Below, one piece after another: positions 25,307 to 32,653 of a DNA stretch of 45,617 nucleotides (position 1 is the first letter of the stretch; each line of letters starts with the position of its first letter). The translations under genes were made by a program, and so were the position numbers. The DNA is from Armatimonadota bacterium (GTDB lineage: Bacteria > Armatimonadota > Armatimonadia > Armatimonadales > Capsulimonadaceae), in NCBI GenBank assembly GCA_019239955.1, contig JAFAZD010000001.1:1-45617 (forward strand), read 5' to 3'. The notes beneath the pieces are model-generated. The model ran no database searches and was not told the DNA's origin. It worked only from the letters and a program-made list of their open reading frames with translations.

Positions 25307-26716
25307 ATGGAACCACCCGCCGACGAATACGCGCTGGCGCTGCGGGCGCGGGACGGCGACCGGGACGCCGTGGCCGATCTGGTGGAGAGGACGCGCCTGC
25401 GCCTGTTCTCCCTCGCCTTCGCCGAGTTGCGCCACTATGACGACGCCCAGGACGCCGTCGCCGCCGGTCTGCTGCAAATCTGCCTGCACATCGGCGAGCT
25501 GCGGGAGCCGAAGCGCGTCATACCCTGGATGCAGCGCATCGTCCGCCGGGAGGCGCGGCGGCTGCGGCGCGGCCAGGACACGGTCCCGCTGCCGCCCGAT
25601 GAGGCCGGCCCGGCGACGGAAAACGCGAGCGCTCTGCTGCTCCGCCTGGACATCGAGCAGGCGCTGCGGCAACTGCCGGGCCAGCAGGCCCAGGCGCTGC
25701 GGCTGTTCTACCTGGAGGAATTGTCCGTCCGAGAGATTGCGGAACAGATGGCCAGCCCCGAAGGGCGGGTAAAGATTTGGCTCCATCGCGGGCGGCGGCG
25801 CCTGGCCGCCGAGATGAAAGGATACGCCCCCATGACACAGGACACCCCCTCGGCATCGCCGCGGACGCCGCCAACGCCCCTGCGCTGCGCGGCGGTCATT
25901 CACACCGACCTGACGCCCGACCTCCTCCAAACGGTGACGGAGGCGTTACGGGCCGGCGGCTTCGAGCCGAAGGTCCTCTCGCCGAACGACCTGCCGGAAT
26001 ATCGGGCCGACCAGACTCTTCTGCGCGACGCGCTCAAGGACTACGAGGCCCTCATCATGGACGAGACCATCGGCGGGCGGTCCGGCCTGGAGTACGTCCT
26101 GTTCTGCAAGGCCCACGCCGAGACCGTCAACATTCCGATCACCCTGCTGCACTCGCAGGAGGAGAACGCGCTGCTGACCACAGCCTGCTTCGCGGCGGGC
26201 GTCACGCACCTGGCGCGCCGGGACGATCCCCGCGCCATTGTCGCCATCGGGGAGATGGGGGAGATGGCGAAAGGGAGTTGGGAGCACTTCACGGAGCGGG
26301 CGCGCCGCATCGTGATGCGCGCCCAGCAGGAGGCGATTGCGCGGGGCGAAAACTACGTCTCCACCGAGCACCTGCTGCTGGGACTGGCGGGCGAGGCCGA
26401 CTGCTCGGGCGCGCGCATCCTGTCCGAGAAGTGCGGCGTGCCCCTGGAGCGCGTCCGCGAGGAGGTCCAGCGACGGGCACAACCCGGCCCCGGACGCAGC
26501 GAGGGCCGGGACCTGATGCTGACGCCGCGCGGCAAGAACGTGGTGGACCACGCCTACGACGAGGCGCGGCGGCTCCGCCACGGCTACATCGGCACGGAGC
26601 ACCTGCTGCTGGGACTGATCGCCGAGCACGACGGGCTGGCCGGGCGCGTTCTGGCCGATCTGGGGGTGGACCTGGACCGTACCCGTGAATTCGTGGCTGC
26701 ATGGCAGAGGAACTAG
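25307..26716 (+). CDS. Sigma-70 family factor fused to a receiver-like domain and Clp N-terminal repeats
   Basis: A 469-residue fusion. Residues 1-170 are an ECF-like sigma factor: region 2 (DAVADLVERTRLRLFSLAFAELRHYDDAQDAVAAGLLQ) and region 4 (LRQLPGQQAQALRLFYLEELSVREIAEQMASPEGRVKIWLHRGRRRL). Residues 190-300 resemble a CheY-like receiver (IMDETIGGRSGLEYV for the acceptor Asp, LLHSQEENA for the Ser/Thr position). Residues 320-469 hold two Clp-N motifs (YVSTEHLLLGLAGEAD and YIGTEHLLLGLIAEHD), the substrate- and adaptor-binding domain of ClpA/ClpC. Start ATG 25307 is chosen since sigma homology begins there; the open frame upstream to 25127 looks non-coding. It may couple transcription to proteolysis, but this is inference. 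Confidence 0.85.
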   Translation: MEPPADEYALALRARDGDRDAVADLVERTRLRLFSLAFAELRHYDDAQDAVAAGLLQICLHIGELREPKRVIPWMQRIVRREARRLRRGQDTVPLPPDEAGPATENASALLLRLDIEQALRQLPGQQAQALRLFYLEELSVREIAEQMASPEGRVKIWLHRGRRRLAAEMKGYAPMTQDTPSASPRTPPTPLRCAAVIHTDLTPDLLQTVTEALRAGGFEPKVLSPNDLPEYRADQTLLRDALKDYEALIMDETIGGRSGLEYVLFCKAHAETVNIPITLLHSQEENALLTTACFAAGVTHLARRDDPRAIVAIGEMGEMAKGSWEHFTERARRIVMRAQQEAIARGENYVSTEHLLLGLAGEADCSGARILSEKCGVPLERVREEVQRRAQPGPGRSEGRDLMLTPRGKNVVDHAYDEARRLRHGYIGTEHLLLGLIAEHDGLAGRVLADLGVDLDRTREFVAAWQRN

Positions 26717-26736
26717 CATCTGTCCTGGCCGGGTGT

Positions 26737-26744
26737 GTCATAAT
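26737..26744 (+). promoter_or_regulatory. Extended -10 promoter upstream of GH44
   Basis: TGTCATAAT (TGn plus CATAAT, hexamer 26739-26744). Transcription from it would include the 146-bp palindromic element in a leader of about 240 nt before the GH44 start. Confidence 0.5.
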
Positions 26745-26771
26745 AGGTGCGACCCAACCGCAGGGGACAGC

Positions 26772-26917
26772 ATCCCAGGACAGCGATTGAAATCGCCGCT
26801 CGGAAGCCTTCGGCTGAGTCTCCACCTGCGTGGAGACAGGAGAGGCAATTCTTTGTCCGCGCCAGCGGACAATCGGACGCAGGCCATTAGCGGCGATTTC
26901 AATCGCTGTCCTGGGAT
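26772..26917. repeat. Multi-hairpin element with perfect 29-bp terminal inverted repeats
   Basis: The arms at 26772-26800 and 26889-26917 are perfect 29-bp inverted repeats. Between them are three hairpins: AGCC-ttc-GGCT, a 7-bp stem at 26818-26837 and an 8-bp stem TTGTCCGC/GCGGACAA at 26853-26872. The whole would fold into a cloverleaf-like structure. It contains no open frame of note and lies in the presumed GH44 leader. Confidence 0.85.
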
Positions 26918-26990
26918 TCTGTCTCTGGAATTCGCTGAAATTCGCTGACCTGTCTCAGACTTGTCCATGACACACAAGGAGCATTTCGCA

Positions 26991-28607
26991 ATGTCGCGCA
27001 CACTCCGCGCCTCCCTCCTCGGCTGCGCCTGCCTGACGGCCGCGGCGATGCCGGCGGCCCGCGCCCAGTCCCCCGGCCCCGCCCTCAGGGTGGACGTGGC
27101 GGCGGACCGGCACCCCATCAGCCCCGACATCTACGGCATGAACGACAACCCCTGGGACCCCGGCCTGGGCCATGAGCTGCAAGTGCCGGTCAGCCGCTGG
27201 GGCGGGGACGCCACGACCCGCTACAACTGGCAGGTGGACGCCTCCAACGCAGGCGGCGACTGGTTCTTTATGGCCGGCGGGGGCGACAAGGCGTTCACCC
27301 CCGGCGGCGGGGCGGACGCCTTCGTGTCCAAAGTCAAGGGCGTCGGCGGCAAGGCGCTACTGACCATCCCCGTCATTGACTACATCAACAGCGTCCCCAA
27401 GAATCGGTGGGACTGCTCGTTCCCCGTCTCGCTCTTCGGCCCGCAGAAGGACCACAACCCCTACGTCCACCCCATTGTCAACGGCCAGCGGACCGACGCC
27501 GGCAACGGGCAGCGGCCGGACGGGAGCAACATTGTCCTGACCAAAGACCAGATTCTGCGCGTCCACATCCCCAACACGCCCGCGCACCAGCGGGCCTGGC
27601 TGCGCCACCTGATCGGCAGGTTCGGCACGGCGGCCCACGGCGGCGTCACCATCTACCAGATGGACAACGAGCCGGGCGGCTGGGCCAACACCCACCGCGA
27701 CGTTCATCCCGATGCCCCCACCTACCCGGAGATCGTGGACAAGACCCTGCCGTACGCCCGTATGGTCAAGCAGGCCGACCCGACGGCGCAGGTGGACGGC
27801 CCCGGCGACTTCGGCTGGGCCGTCTACAAGGGCGACCCGGCCAAGACCGGCGGCCTCTGGAACGCCGAGTACTACCTGAAGCGATTTCGGGACGCCAGCC
27901 GGCAGGCCGGCCGCCGCCTTCTGGACTACTTCGACGAGCACTACTACCCCGTCGGTCAGGCGGGGCAGAGCGACGCCGTCCGGCTGGAGTCCACGCGCTC
28001 GCTGTGGGACCCGACCTACGTGGAGAAGGACTGGATCGGCCAGTATGGCGGCGCGATCCGACTGATCCCGCGCATGCACGAGTGGGTGAACGGGTACTAT
28101 CCCGGCACCAAGCTCGCCATCACGGAGTACAACTGGAACCTGGGCGGGCCGCAGACGGTCACGGACGCCTTGGTGGAGGCGGACGTGCTGGGCATCTTCG
28201 GCCGCGAGCGGCTGGACCTGGCGACGATGTGGGGGCCGCCCCGCCCCGACCAGCCGGCGGCGTATGCCTTCCGCCTGTACCGCAATTACGACGGTCGGGG
28301 CGGTAAGTACGGCAGCATCTGGGTCCGCTCCGCCAGCGCCGACCAGGGCCGCCTCGCCGTCTACGGCGCTCAGCGCCGCAGCGACGGCGCGCTGACGCTG
28401 ATGGTCATCAACAAGACGGGCGACGACCTGACGGCCCCGCTGACGCTGTCGCACTTCACGCCGGCTGCCCAGGCCCAGGTCTCCCGCTACAGTGGGACGA
28501 ACCTCAAGGCCATCGTCCCACAGCCGGCCCAGCCCGTCACCGCCGCCGGCTTCACCGCCACCTACCCGGCGAACTCAATCACCCTCGTCGTTATCCCGAA
28601 AGAGTAG
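26991..28607 (+). CDS. Secreted glycoside hydrolase family 44 enzyme
   Basis: A 538-residue secreted protein assigned to GH44, whose members are endoglucanases or xyloglucanases. A signal peptide (LRASLLGCACLTAAAMPAARA) is followed by the family opening ISPDIYGMNDN, SRWGGDATTRYNWQVDASNAGGDWFF and the acid/base region TIYQMDNEPGGWANTHRDVHP, where the Asn-Glu-Pro Glu (about residue 224) is the expected proton donor. A second Glu in KLAITEYNWNLGG (about 375) is the expected nucleophile. The C-terminal 90 residues form a beta-sandwich. Start ATG 26991 follows AAGGAG. No carbohydrate-binding module is attached. A terminator follows the stop. Confidence 0.85.
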   Translation: MSRTLRASLLGCACLTAAAMPAARAQSPGPALRVDVAADRHPISPDIYGMNDNPWDPGLGHELQVPVSRWGGDATTRYNWQVDASNAGGDWFFMAGGGDKAFTPGGGADAFVSKVKGVGGKALLTIPVIDYINSVPKNRWDCSFPVSLFGPQKDHNPYVHPIVNGQRTDAGNGQRPDGSNIVLTKDQILRVHIPNTPAHQRAWLRHLIGRFGTAAHGGVTIYQMDNEPGGWANTHRDVHPDAPTYPEIVDKTLPYARMVKQADPTAQVDGPGDFGWAVYKGDPAKTGGLWNAEYYLKRFRDASRQAGRRLLDYFDEHYYPVGQAGQSDAVRLESTRSLWDPTYVEKDWIGQYGGAIRLIPRMHEWVNGYYPGTKLAITEYNWNLGGPQTVTDALVEADVLGIFGRERLDLATMWGPPRPDQPAAYAFRLYRNYDGRGGKYGSIWVRSASADQGRLAVYGAQRRSDGALTLMVINKTGDDLTAPLTLSHFTPAAQAQVSRYSGTNLKAIVPQPAQPVTAAGFTATYPANSITLVVIPKE

Positions 28608-28642
28608 CCTGCCCGCCGGTGGATACCCGCAAACGCAGAAAA

Positions 28643-28669
28643 GGGCGGGCGGCGCTACGCCGCCCGCCC
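28643..28669. terminator. Bidirectional terminator-like hairpin
   Basis: A perfect 12-bp GC stem (GGGCGGGCGGCG and complement) with loop CTA, flanked by AGAAAA on the left. It separates the convergent GH44 and 28685 genes. A T-tract is present mainly for the minus strand. Confidence 0.8.
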
Positions 28670-28684
28670 CGCCTTCTTCGCAGG

Positions 28685-29302
28685 TTAATGAAGGCTGGCG
28701 ACCTTGACGGTCTTCGCGCCGAGGGCGTGCGCCAGGTCCGCCATCGCCTGGTTGGTGATGCGGTGGTAGTCCTCGTCCTTCTGGACCCCGTACTTGGCGT
28801 CAATGTCGTCCATCACGGCCATGTGAATCTTATGGGTGACGGCCTTGTCCAGCAGATACTCGGTGTAGAACGTGCCCTTCTTGTCCAGGCCTGCCTTGAC
28901 CAGCGTGGCCGCCAGCGCCTTGCCGGACAGATTGCCCTCCGGCAACGTCACCCCCGCCGCCGTCGCCTTCTGCAAGGCGTCCGACACGGCGAAGTTGAAC
29001 ACCGTGATCCATGAGCCGACCCGCGCCTTGCCGTATTGCCGGGTCAACTTCTTCACTTCCGCGCCGACCAGATTTGGGCCGACCATCGAGGTCAGCGCCG
29101 TGGCAATGGAAAAATTCTCCGGCCCGCCGCCGGCCTTGACCAGCGACGCCGTCACCGTCAGCGCCGGCGGGCCATCATACACCGGGCCGCCGTAGCGCGA
29201 ACCCATCTCCCCCATGCCCTTCATCGCCGCGGTTGCCGGAAGCGCGCCCAGGCTCACCAGAGCCACCACTAAGGCGGCCATCGTCCAGGGTGATTTCTTC
29301 AT
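28685..29302 (-). CDS. Secreted protein of unknown function
   Basis: A 205-residue exported protein. The start ATG 29302 is set by a strong AGGAGGA 8 nt upstream and opens a signal peptide (WTMAALVVALVSLGALPATA). The mature part is helical with few aromatic residues (VTASLVKAGGGPENFSIATALTSMVG, ARVGSWITVFNFAVSDALQKATAAGV, YTEYLLDKAVTHKIHMAVMDDIDAKYG). I do not recognise the family. The GGPENFS and LDKAVTHKIHMAVMDDIDAKYG stretches look conserved and contain possible metal ligands (His, Asp), but no catalytic motif is clear. It ends at a shared terminator with GH44 and has no operon partner. Confidence 0.75.
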   Translation of the reverse strand: MKKSPWTMAALVVALVSLGALPATAAMKGMGEMGSRYGGPVYDGPPALTVTASLVKAGGGPENFSIATALTSMVGPNLVGAEVKKLTRQYGKARVGSWITVFNFAVSDALQKATAAGVTLPEGNLSGKALAATLVKAGLDKKGTFYTEYLLDKAVTHKIHMAVMDDIDAKYGVQKDEDYHRITNQAMADLAHALGAKTVKVASLH

Positions 29303-29376
29303 CGTGATTCCTCCTGACTTGTCATACACCATGCCGCCACAGTTTACCAAACTGAAAGGTCAGAAATCAGCGGAAA

Positions 29377-29420
29377 GATTAACGGGAAGTTACAGAAGCG
29401 ATTAACAGCAGGTAACAAGC
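29377..29420. repeat. Imperfect tandem direct repeat upstream of the 28685 gene
   Basis: GATTAAC-A/G-G...GTTAC-type units of 23 and 21 nt stand head to tail (29377-29399 and 29400-29420) in unusually AT-rich DNA between the secreted-protein gene and the tRNA terminator. They could be paired operator sites. Confidence 0.4.
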
Positions 29421-29451
29421 GAAAAGCCACCTCTTAATGAGGTGGCTTTTC
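29421..29451. terminator. Terminator of the tRNA-Arg unit
   Basis: A perfect 13-bp stem (GAAAAGCCACCTC and complement) with loop TTAAT, A- and T-runs on either side. It lies 6 bp beyond the tRNA 3' end. Confidence 0.93.
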
Positions 29452-29456
29452 GTCAG

Positions 29457-29530
29457 CGCGCCCGGCAGGACTCGAACCTGCGGCCCCCAAGTCCGCAACC
29501 TGGTGCTCTAATCCGCTGAGCTACGGGCGC
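29457..29530 (-). tRNA. tRNA-Arg(GCG)
   Basis: A complete cloverleaf on the minus strand: acceptor GCGCCCG/CGGGCGC, D-arm GCTC...GAGC, anticodon arm CCAGG/CTTGG with loop TTGCGGA, variable GGGCC and T-arm GCAGG-TTCGAGT-CCTGC. The anticodon GCG reads CGC and CGU arginine codons. Most bacteria use ACG (modified to ICG) for these. A20-type D-loop fits arginine identity. CCA is not encoded. The gene starts 4 bp after the stop of the PD-(D/E)XK nuclease gene and is followed by a terminator. Confidence 0.93.
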
Positions 29531-29534
29531 ACAG

Positions 29535-29948
29535 TTACCAGAAAAAGTCTTCCGCCAACAGGCAGTTCTTTTTCTGGTTGTTTTTGGAAGGAGCGATACG
29601 GATGACGATGTTTTGTTTGCCGTGAAAGTACGGCTCCTCAAGCCATAGCACCCTGTCGATCTTGGGCACGTAGACGAGGAGGGCGTCCACTTCCTGCGCC
29701 GTATCGCACGTCTTGCCGCGCTTGTTCCCGCGAGTCACCTTGCGCAAGTCCAACTGAACGTTGCCGGTGGATCGAGCAACAATGCCGTCGGCGTACTTCA
29801 CCTGAGCACGGACGAGGCGTTCGCCGCAATCCACGACGAGATCGTAGCGGCAGTTCGCCATGGTCGGGGCACTGAGGCAGATGCCGCGTTCCAGCGCGAT
29901 CTGTTTGACCTTCAGCAGTGCGTATTCGCCCTTGTCATTGGTGTCCAT
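29535..29948 (-). CDS. Homing-type PD-(D/E)XK endonuclease (I-Ssp6803I-like family)
   Basis: A 137-residue protein that resembles the small PD-(D/E)XK nucleases related to the group I intron endonuclease I-Ssp6803I (PDDEXK_5). The opening NDKGEYALLKVKQIALERG supplies an early Glu, CRYDLVVD the first core Asp and RAQVKYADG the QxK half of the active site. ALLVYVPKIDRVLWL and a basic C-terminus complete the fold. The start ATG 29948 follows GAGGTGA. No intron is evident around it. It is transcribed from a consensus promoter and ends 4 bp before tRNA-Arg, so it occupies what would otherwise be the tRNA leader. It could be a free-standing homing or site-specific nuclease. Confidence 0.75.
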   Translation of the reverse strand: MDTNDKGEYALLKVKQIALERGICLSAPTMANCRYDLVVDCGERLVRAQVKYADGIVARSTGNVQLDLRKVTRGNKRGKTCDTAQEVDALLVYVPKIDRVLWLEEPYFHGKQNIVIRIAPSKNNQKKNCLLAEDFFW

Positions 29949-29977
29949 CCGTAGTCACCTCGCTCACAACAGGGGGA

Positions 29978-30006
29978 ATTATACCGGACGGGGGAACATT
30001 TGTCAA
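29978..30006 (-). promoter_or_regulatory. Perfect consensus sigma-70 promoter for the nuclease/tRNA-Arg unit
   Basis: TTGACA (30001-30006), a 17-bp spacer and TATAAT (29978-29983) on the minus strand. It is the strongest promoter seen in the window. The start site would be about 23 nt before the nuclease ATG. Confidence 0.9.
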
Positions 30007-30041
30007 GCCCAGGACGTTCGTGAAAATAGGAGCGAACTTGG

Positions 30042-30070
30042 TTGACTTCTTCTGCGTCCAATGCTATAAT
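30042..30070 (+). promoter_or_regulatory. Strong sigma-70 promoter of feoAB
   Basis: TTGACT (30042-30047), a 17-bp spacer ending in TGC (extended -10) and TATAAT (30065-30070). Transcription should begin near 30077, 45 nt before feoA. Confidence 0.85.
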
Positions 30071-30087
30071 ACGTACAAAAGGGATTT

Positions 30088-30104
30088 CCGACTAATTCAG
30101 TCGG
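30088..30104. promoter_or_regulatory. Palindrome in the feoAB leader
   Basis: A perfect CCGACT-aattc-AGTCGG inverted repeat begins about 11 nt after the predicted start site. It could be an operator for an iron-responsive repressor or a leader hairpin. It does not match Fur or DtxR consensus boxes that I know. Confidence 0.45.
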
Positions 30105-30121
30105 GGTTTGACGAGGCACTG

Positions 30122-30508
30122 ATGCACACAGCCGCGCTGAAAACTCATAGTCTGGTACGCTGGTTCGCCCTGCGGCGACGCCCGGAGCGCGCGCTCCCGC
30201 AGGCGGCGGCGTTCGTGCCCGTCCCGCCGGACGCCACGGGGCACGTCGAGATGCCCCTGAGCCTGATGCGGCCCGGCGACCAGGGCCATGTGCTGTCCCT
30301 CTGCGAGTGCTGCCCCGCCCGCCAGCACCTCCTGGAACTCGGCTTCACGCCGGGCACACCGATTGAATTCGTCCGGCGCGCGCCCTTGGGCGACCCCCTC
30401 ACCGTGCGAATCCGCGGCTACCTGCTCTCCCTGCGCCGCCACGAGGCCGATGCCGTCCGGGTGCGCCGCTGCCCGCCGGACTGGGACGACGCCCCGCAAG
30501 GTGAGTGA
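30122..30508 (+). CDS. feoA: Ferrous iron transport protein A
   Basis: A 128-residue FeoA, the small SH3-like cytoplasmic partner of FeoB. The FeoA domain is residues 45-118: MPLSLMRPGDQGHVLSLCECCPARQHLLELGFTPGTPIEFVRRAPLGDPLTVRIRGYLLSLRRHEADAVRV. About 40 residues precede it, more than the usual 75-90 residue protein has. Start ATG 30122 follows GAGG and is the first one after the strong promoter. Its stop overlaps the feoB start (TGATG), so translation is coupled. Confidence 0.92.
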   Translation: MHTAALKTHSLVRWFALRRRPERALPQAAAFVPVPPDATGHVEMPLSLMRPGDQGHVLSLCECCPARQHLLELGFTPGTPIEFVRRAPLGDPLTVRIRGYLLSLRRHEADAVRVRRCPPDWDDAPQGE

Positions 30509-32640
30509 TGCCCGCCCCCGCCCCGTCCCCGGCTCCCCCGCCCGCACCAACGGCCGAGGCGCTGTACGCCCTGGTCGGCAACCCCAACTGCGGCAAGACC
30601 ACCGTTTTTAATGCCCTCACGGGCCTGCGCCAGAAGGTCGGCAACTACCCCGGCGTCACCGTGGAAAAGAAGATCGGCAAGGTGCGCCTGCAGGGCGGCG
30701 GCACGGCCTCGCTGATTGACCTGCCCGGACTGTATTCCCTCGTCCCCCGCTCGCCCGATGAGGCCATCTCCCGCGACGTGCTGCTCGGCCACCGCCGTGA
30801 CGTGCCCCAGCCGCAAGGCATCCTGCATGTCGTGGACGCCGCCAACCTGGAACGTAATCTTTATCTGACCTCCCAGGTACTCGACCTCGGCCTGCCCACC
30901 GTCATCGTGCTGACTATGACGGACATCGCCGCGCGGGCCGGGCAGCGGGTGGACGCCGCCGCGTTGGAGAAGGCGCTGGGTGTACCCGTGCGGGTGGTGG
31001 TCGCCGCCAGGCGGGAGGGGGTGGAGGGCCTGCGCGCGGCCATCGCCGCCCTGCCGCACACGCCTCCGCCGCCGGGGCGCGCCTGGCTGCTGCCGTCGGT
31101 CGCCGAGGAGGAGGTCGCCGAGCTGTCCCGGATTCTGGAGGACCGGCAGGGGACGCCGCCGACGCAGAGCCAGATGGAGGCCGTCGGCCTGCTGATGCAG
31201 GACGCCCTGCGCCCCGAAGAACAGGGCCGCTGGTCCGCGCCCGTTCTGAAGCACGTCCGGGCCGACAAAGAGCACTTCGCCGCGCTCGGCATTGACTTCC
31301 CCGCGACCGTCATCGAGGCCCGCTACGCCTGGGTCAAGCGCCTCGTCGCCGAGGTCGTCCAGAAGCCCCGCCGCGCGCCGAAGACGCTGACGGACACGCT
31401 GGACGCCGTGCTGATGCACCCGGTCTGGGGCTACCTGATCTTTTTCGGCGTCATGGCCCTGGTCTTCCAGACCATCTTCAGCTGGGCGCAGGTGCCGATG
31501 AACTGGATCGGCGCGGCCGTCGGAGCGCTGCAAGCCTTCGTGACGGCGCACATGCCGGCGGGCGACTTGCAGGATTTGATCGTCAACGGCGTCATCGCCG
31601 GGGTCGGGACGACGATTACGTTCCTGCCGCAGATACTGCTGCTGTTCTTCTTCATCGCGCTCCTGGAAGACACGGGGTACATGGCCCGCGCCGCCTTCCT
31701 GATGGACAAGATCATGTCCAAGGTCGGCCTGCACGGCAAGTCATTCATCCCCCTGCTGTCGTCTTTCGCCTGCGCGATCCCCGGCATCATGGCGACGCGC
31801 ACCATTGACGACCGCAAGTCGCGGCTGGTGACGATCCTGGTCGCGCCGCTGATGTCCTGCTCAGCGCGCATCCCGGTCTACACGCTGATGATCGCGGCCT
31901 TCATCCCGAACCGGCGCGTCCTGGGCGTGTTCACCCTGCCGGGCCTGACCATGCTCTCGATGTACTTTCTGGGCATGGCCGCCGCCTTCTGCATGGCCGG
32001 CCTGTTCAAGAAGACGCTGCTGCGCGGCGCGCCCCCGGTCTTCTTCCTGGAGATGCCGCCCTACCACAAGCCGTCCGTTCGGACGGTGCTGATGACCATG
32101 CTCGAGCGCGCCTATTTATTCCTGCGCCGGGCCGGGACGGTGATTCTCTCGGTCAGCATCATACTGTGGTTCCTGACCACCTACCCGAAGGCCGGCCCGC
32201 ACACGCCGCCGCAACAGCAGATGGCGCGCAGCTTCGCCGGGGACATGGGCCGCGCCATCGAGCCGGCCATCCGGCCCCTGGGCTTCGACTGGCGCATCGG
32301 CGTCAGTCTGGTCTCCTCCTTTGTCGCCCGCGAGGTCTTCGTCTCCTCCATGGGCACCATCTACAGCGTCGGCGACAGCCACAGCGACCCCGAAGAGGTC
32401 TCCAAAACTCTCAAGGACAAACTGCGCGCCGACCCGCTGTTCTCGCCCCTGCTGGCGGTCTGCATCATGATCTACTACGTGCTGGCGATGCAGTGCCTCT
32501 CCACGGTCGCGGTCGTCAAGCGCGAGACCAACGGCTGGACCTGGCCCCTGTTCATGACCGGCTACATGACCGCCCTCGCCTGGCTCGTCACCTTCGCCGC
32601 CTACCACCTCGGCCTCGCCCTGCATTGGGGCGTCCACTGA
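30508..32640 (+). CDS. feoB: Ferrous iron transporter B
   Basis: A 710-residue inner-membrane Fe(II) permease with a G-protein domain. G1 is GNPNCGKTT near residue 25, G3 DLPG near 72. The G4 position reads TMTD (about 130) where NxxD is usual, a conservative change that may affect guanine selectivity. The transport domain begins near 290 with two Gate-type segments (EDTGYMARAAFLMDKIMSKVGLHGKSFIPLLSSFACAIPGIMATRTI and VSLVSSFVAREVFVSSMG) and about ten membrane helices. A Pro/Ala-rich tail of 15 residues precedes G1. ATG 30508 overlaps the feoA stop. Confidence 0.97.
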   Translation: MPAPAPSPAPPPAPTAEALYALVGNPNCGKTTVFNALTGLRQKVGNYPGVTVEKKIGKVRLQGGGTASLIDLPGLYSLVPRSPDEAISRDVLLGHRRDVPQPQGILHVVDAANLERNLYLTSQVLDLGLPTVIVLTMTDIAARAGQRVDAAALEKALGVPVRVVVAARREGVEGLRAAIAALPHTPPPPGRAWLLPSVAEEEVAELSRILEDRQGTPPTQSQMEAVGLLMQDALRPEEQGRWSAPVLKHVRADKEHFAALGIDFPATVIEARYAWVKRLVAEVVQKPRRAPKTLTDTLDAVLMHPVWGYLIFFGVMALVFQTIFSWAQVPMNWIGAAVGALQAFVTAHMPAGDLQDLIVNGVIAGVGTTITFLPQILLLFFFIALLEDTGYMARAAFLMDKIMSKVGLHGKSFIPLLSSFACAIPGIMATRTIDDRKSRLVTILVAPLMSCSARIPVYTLMIAAFIPNRRVLGVFTLPGLTMLSMYFLGMAAAFCMAGLFKKTLLRGAPPVFFLEMPPYHKPSVRTVLMTMLERAYLFLRRAGTVILSVSIILWFLTTYPKAGPHTPPQQQMARSFAGDMGRAIEPAIRPLGFDWRIGVSLVSSFVAREVFVSSMGTIYSVGDSHSDPEEVSKTLKDKLRADPLFSPLLAVCIMIYYVLAMQCLSTVAVVKRETNGWTWPLFMTGYMTALAWLVTFAAYHLGLALHWGVH

Positions 32641-32653
32641 AAGGAGTTTCCCG

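Noticed and set aside
30014-30035. GTTCG...CGAAC pair upstream of the feoA promoter as a LexA box
   Set aside because: The half-sites are in the reverse order of the Gram-positive SOS box (CGAAC-N4-GTTCG) and the spacing is 11 nt.
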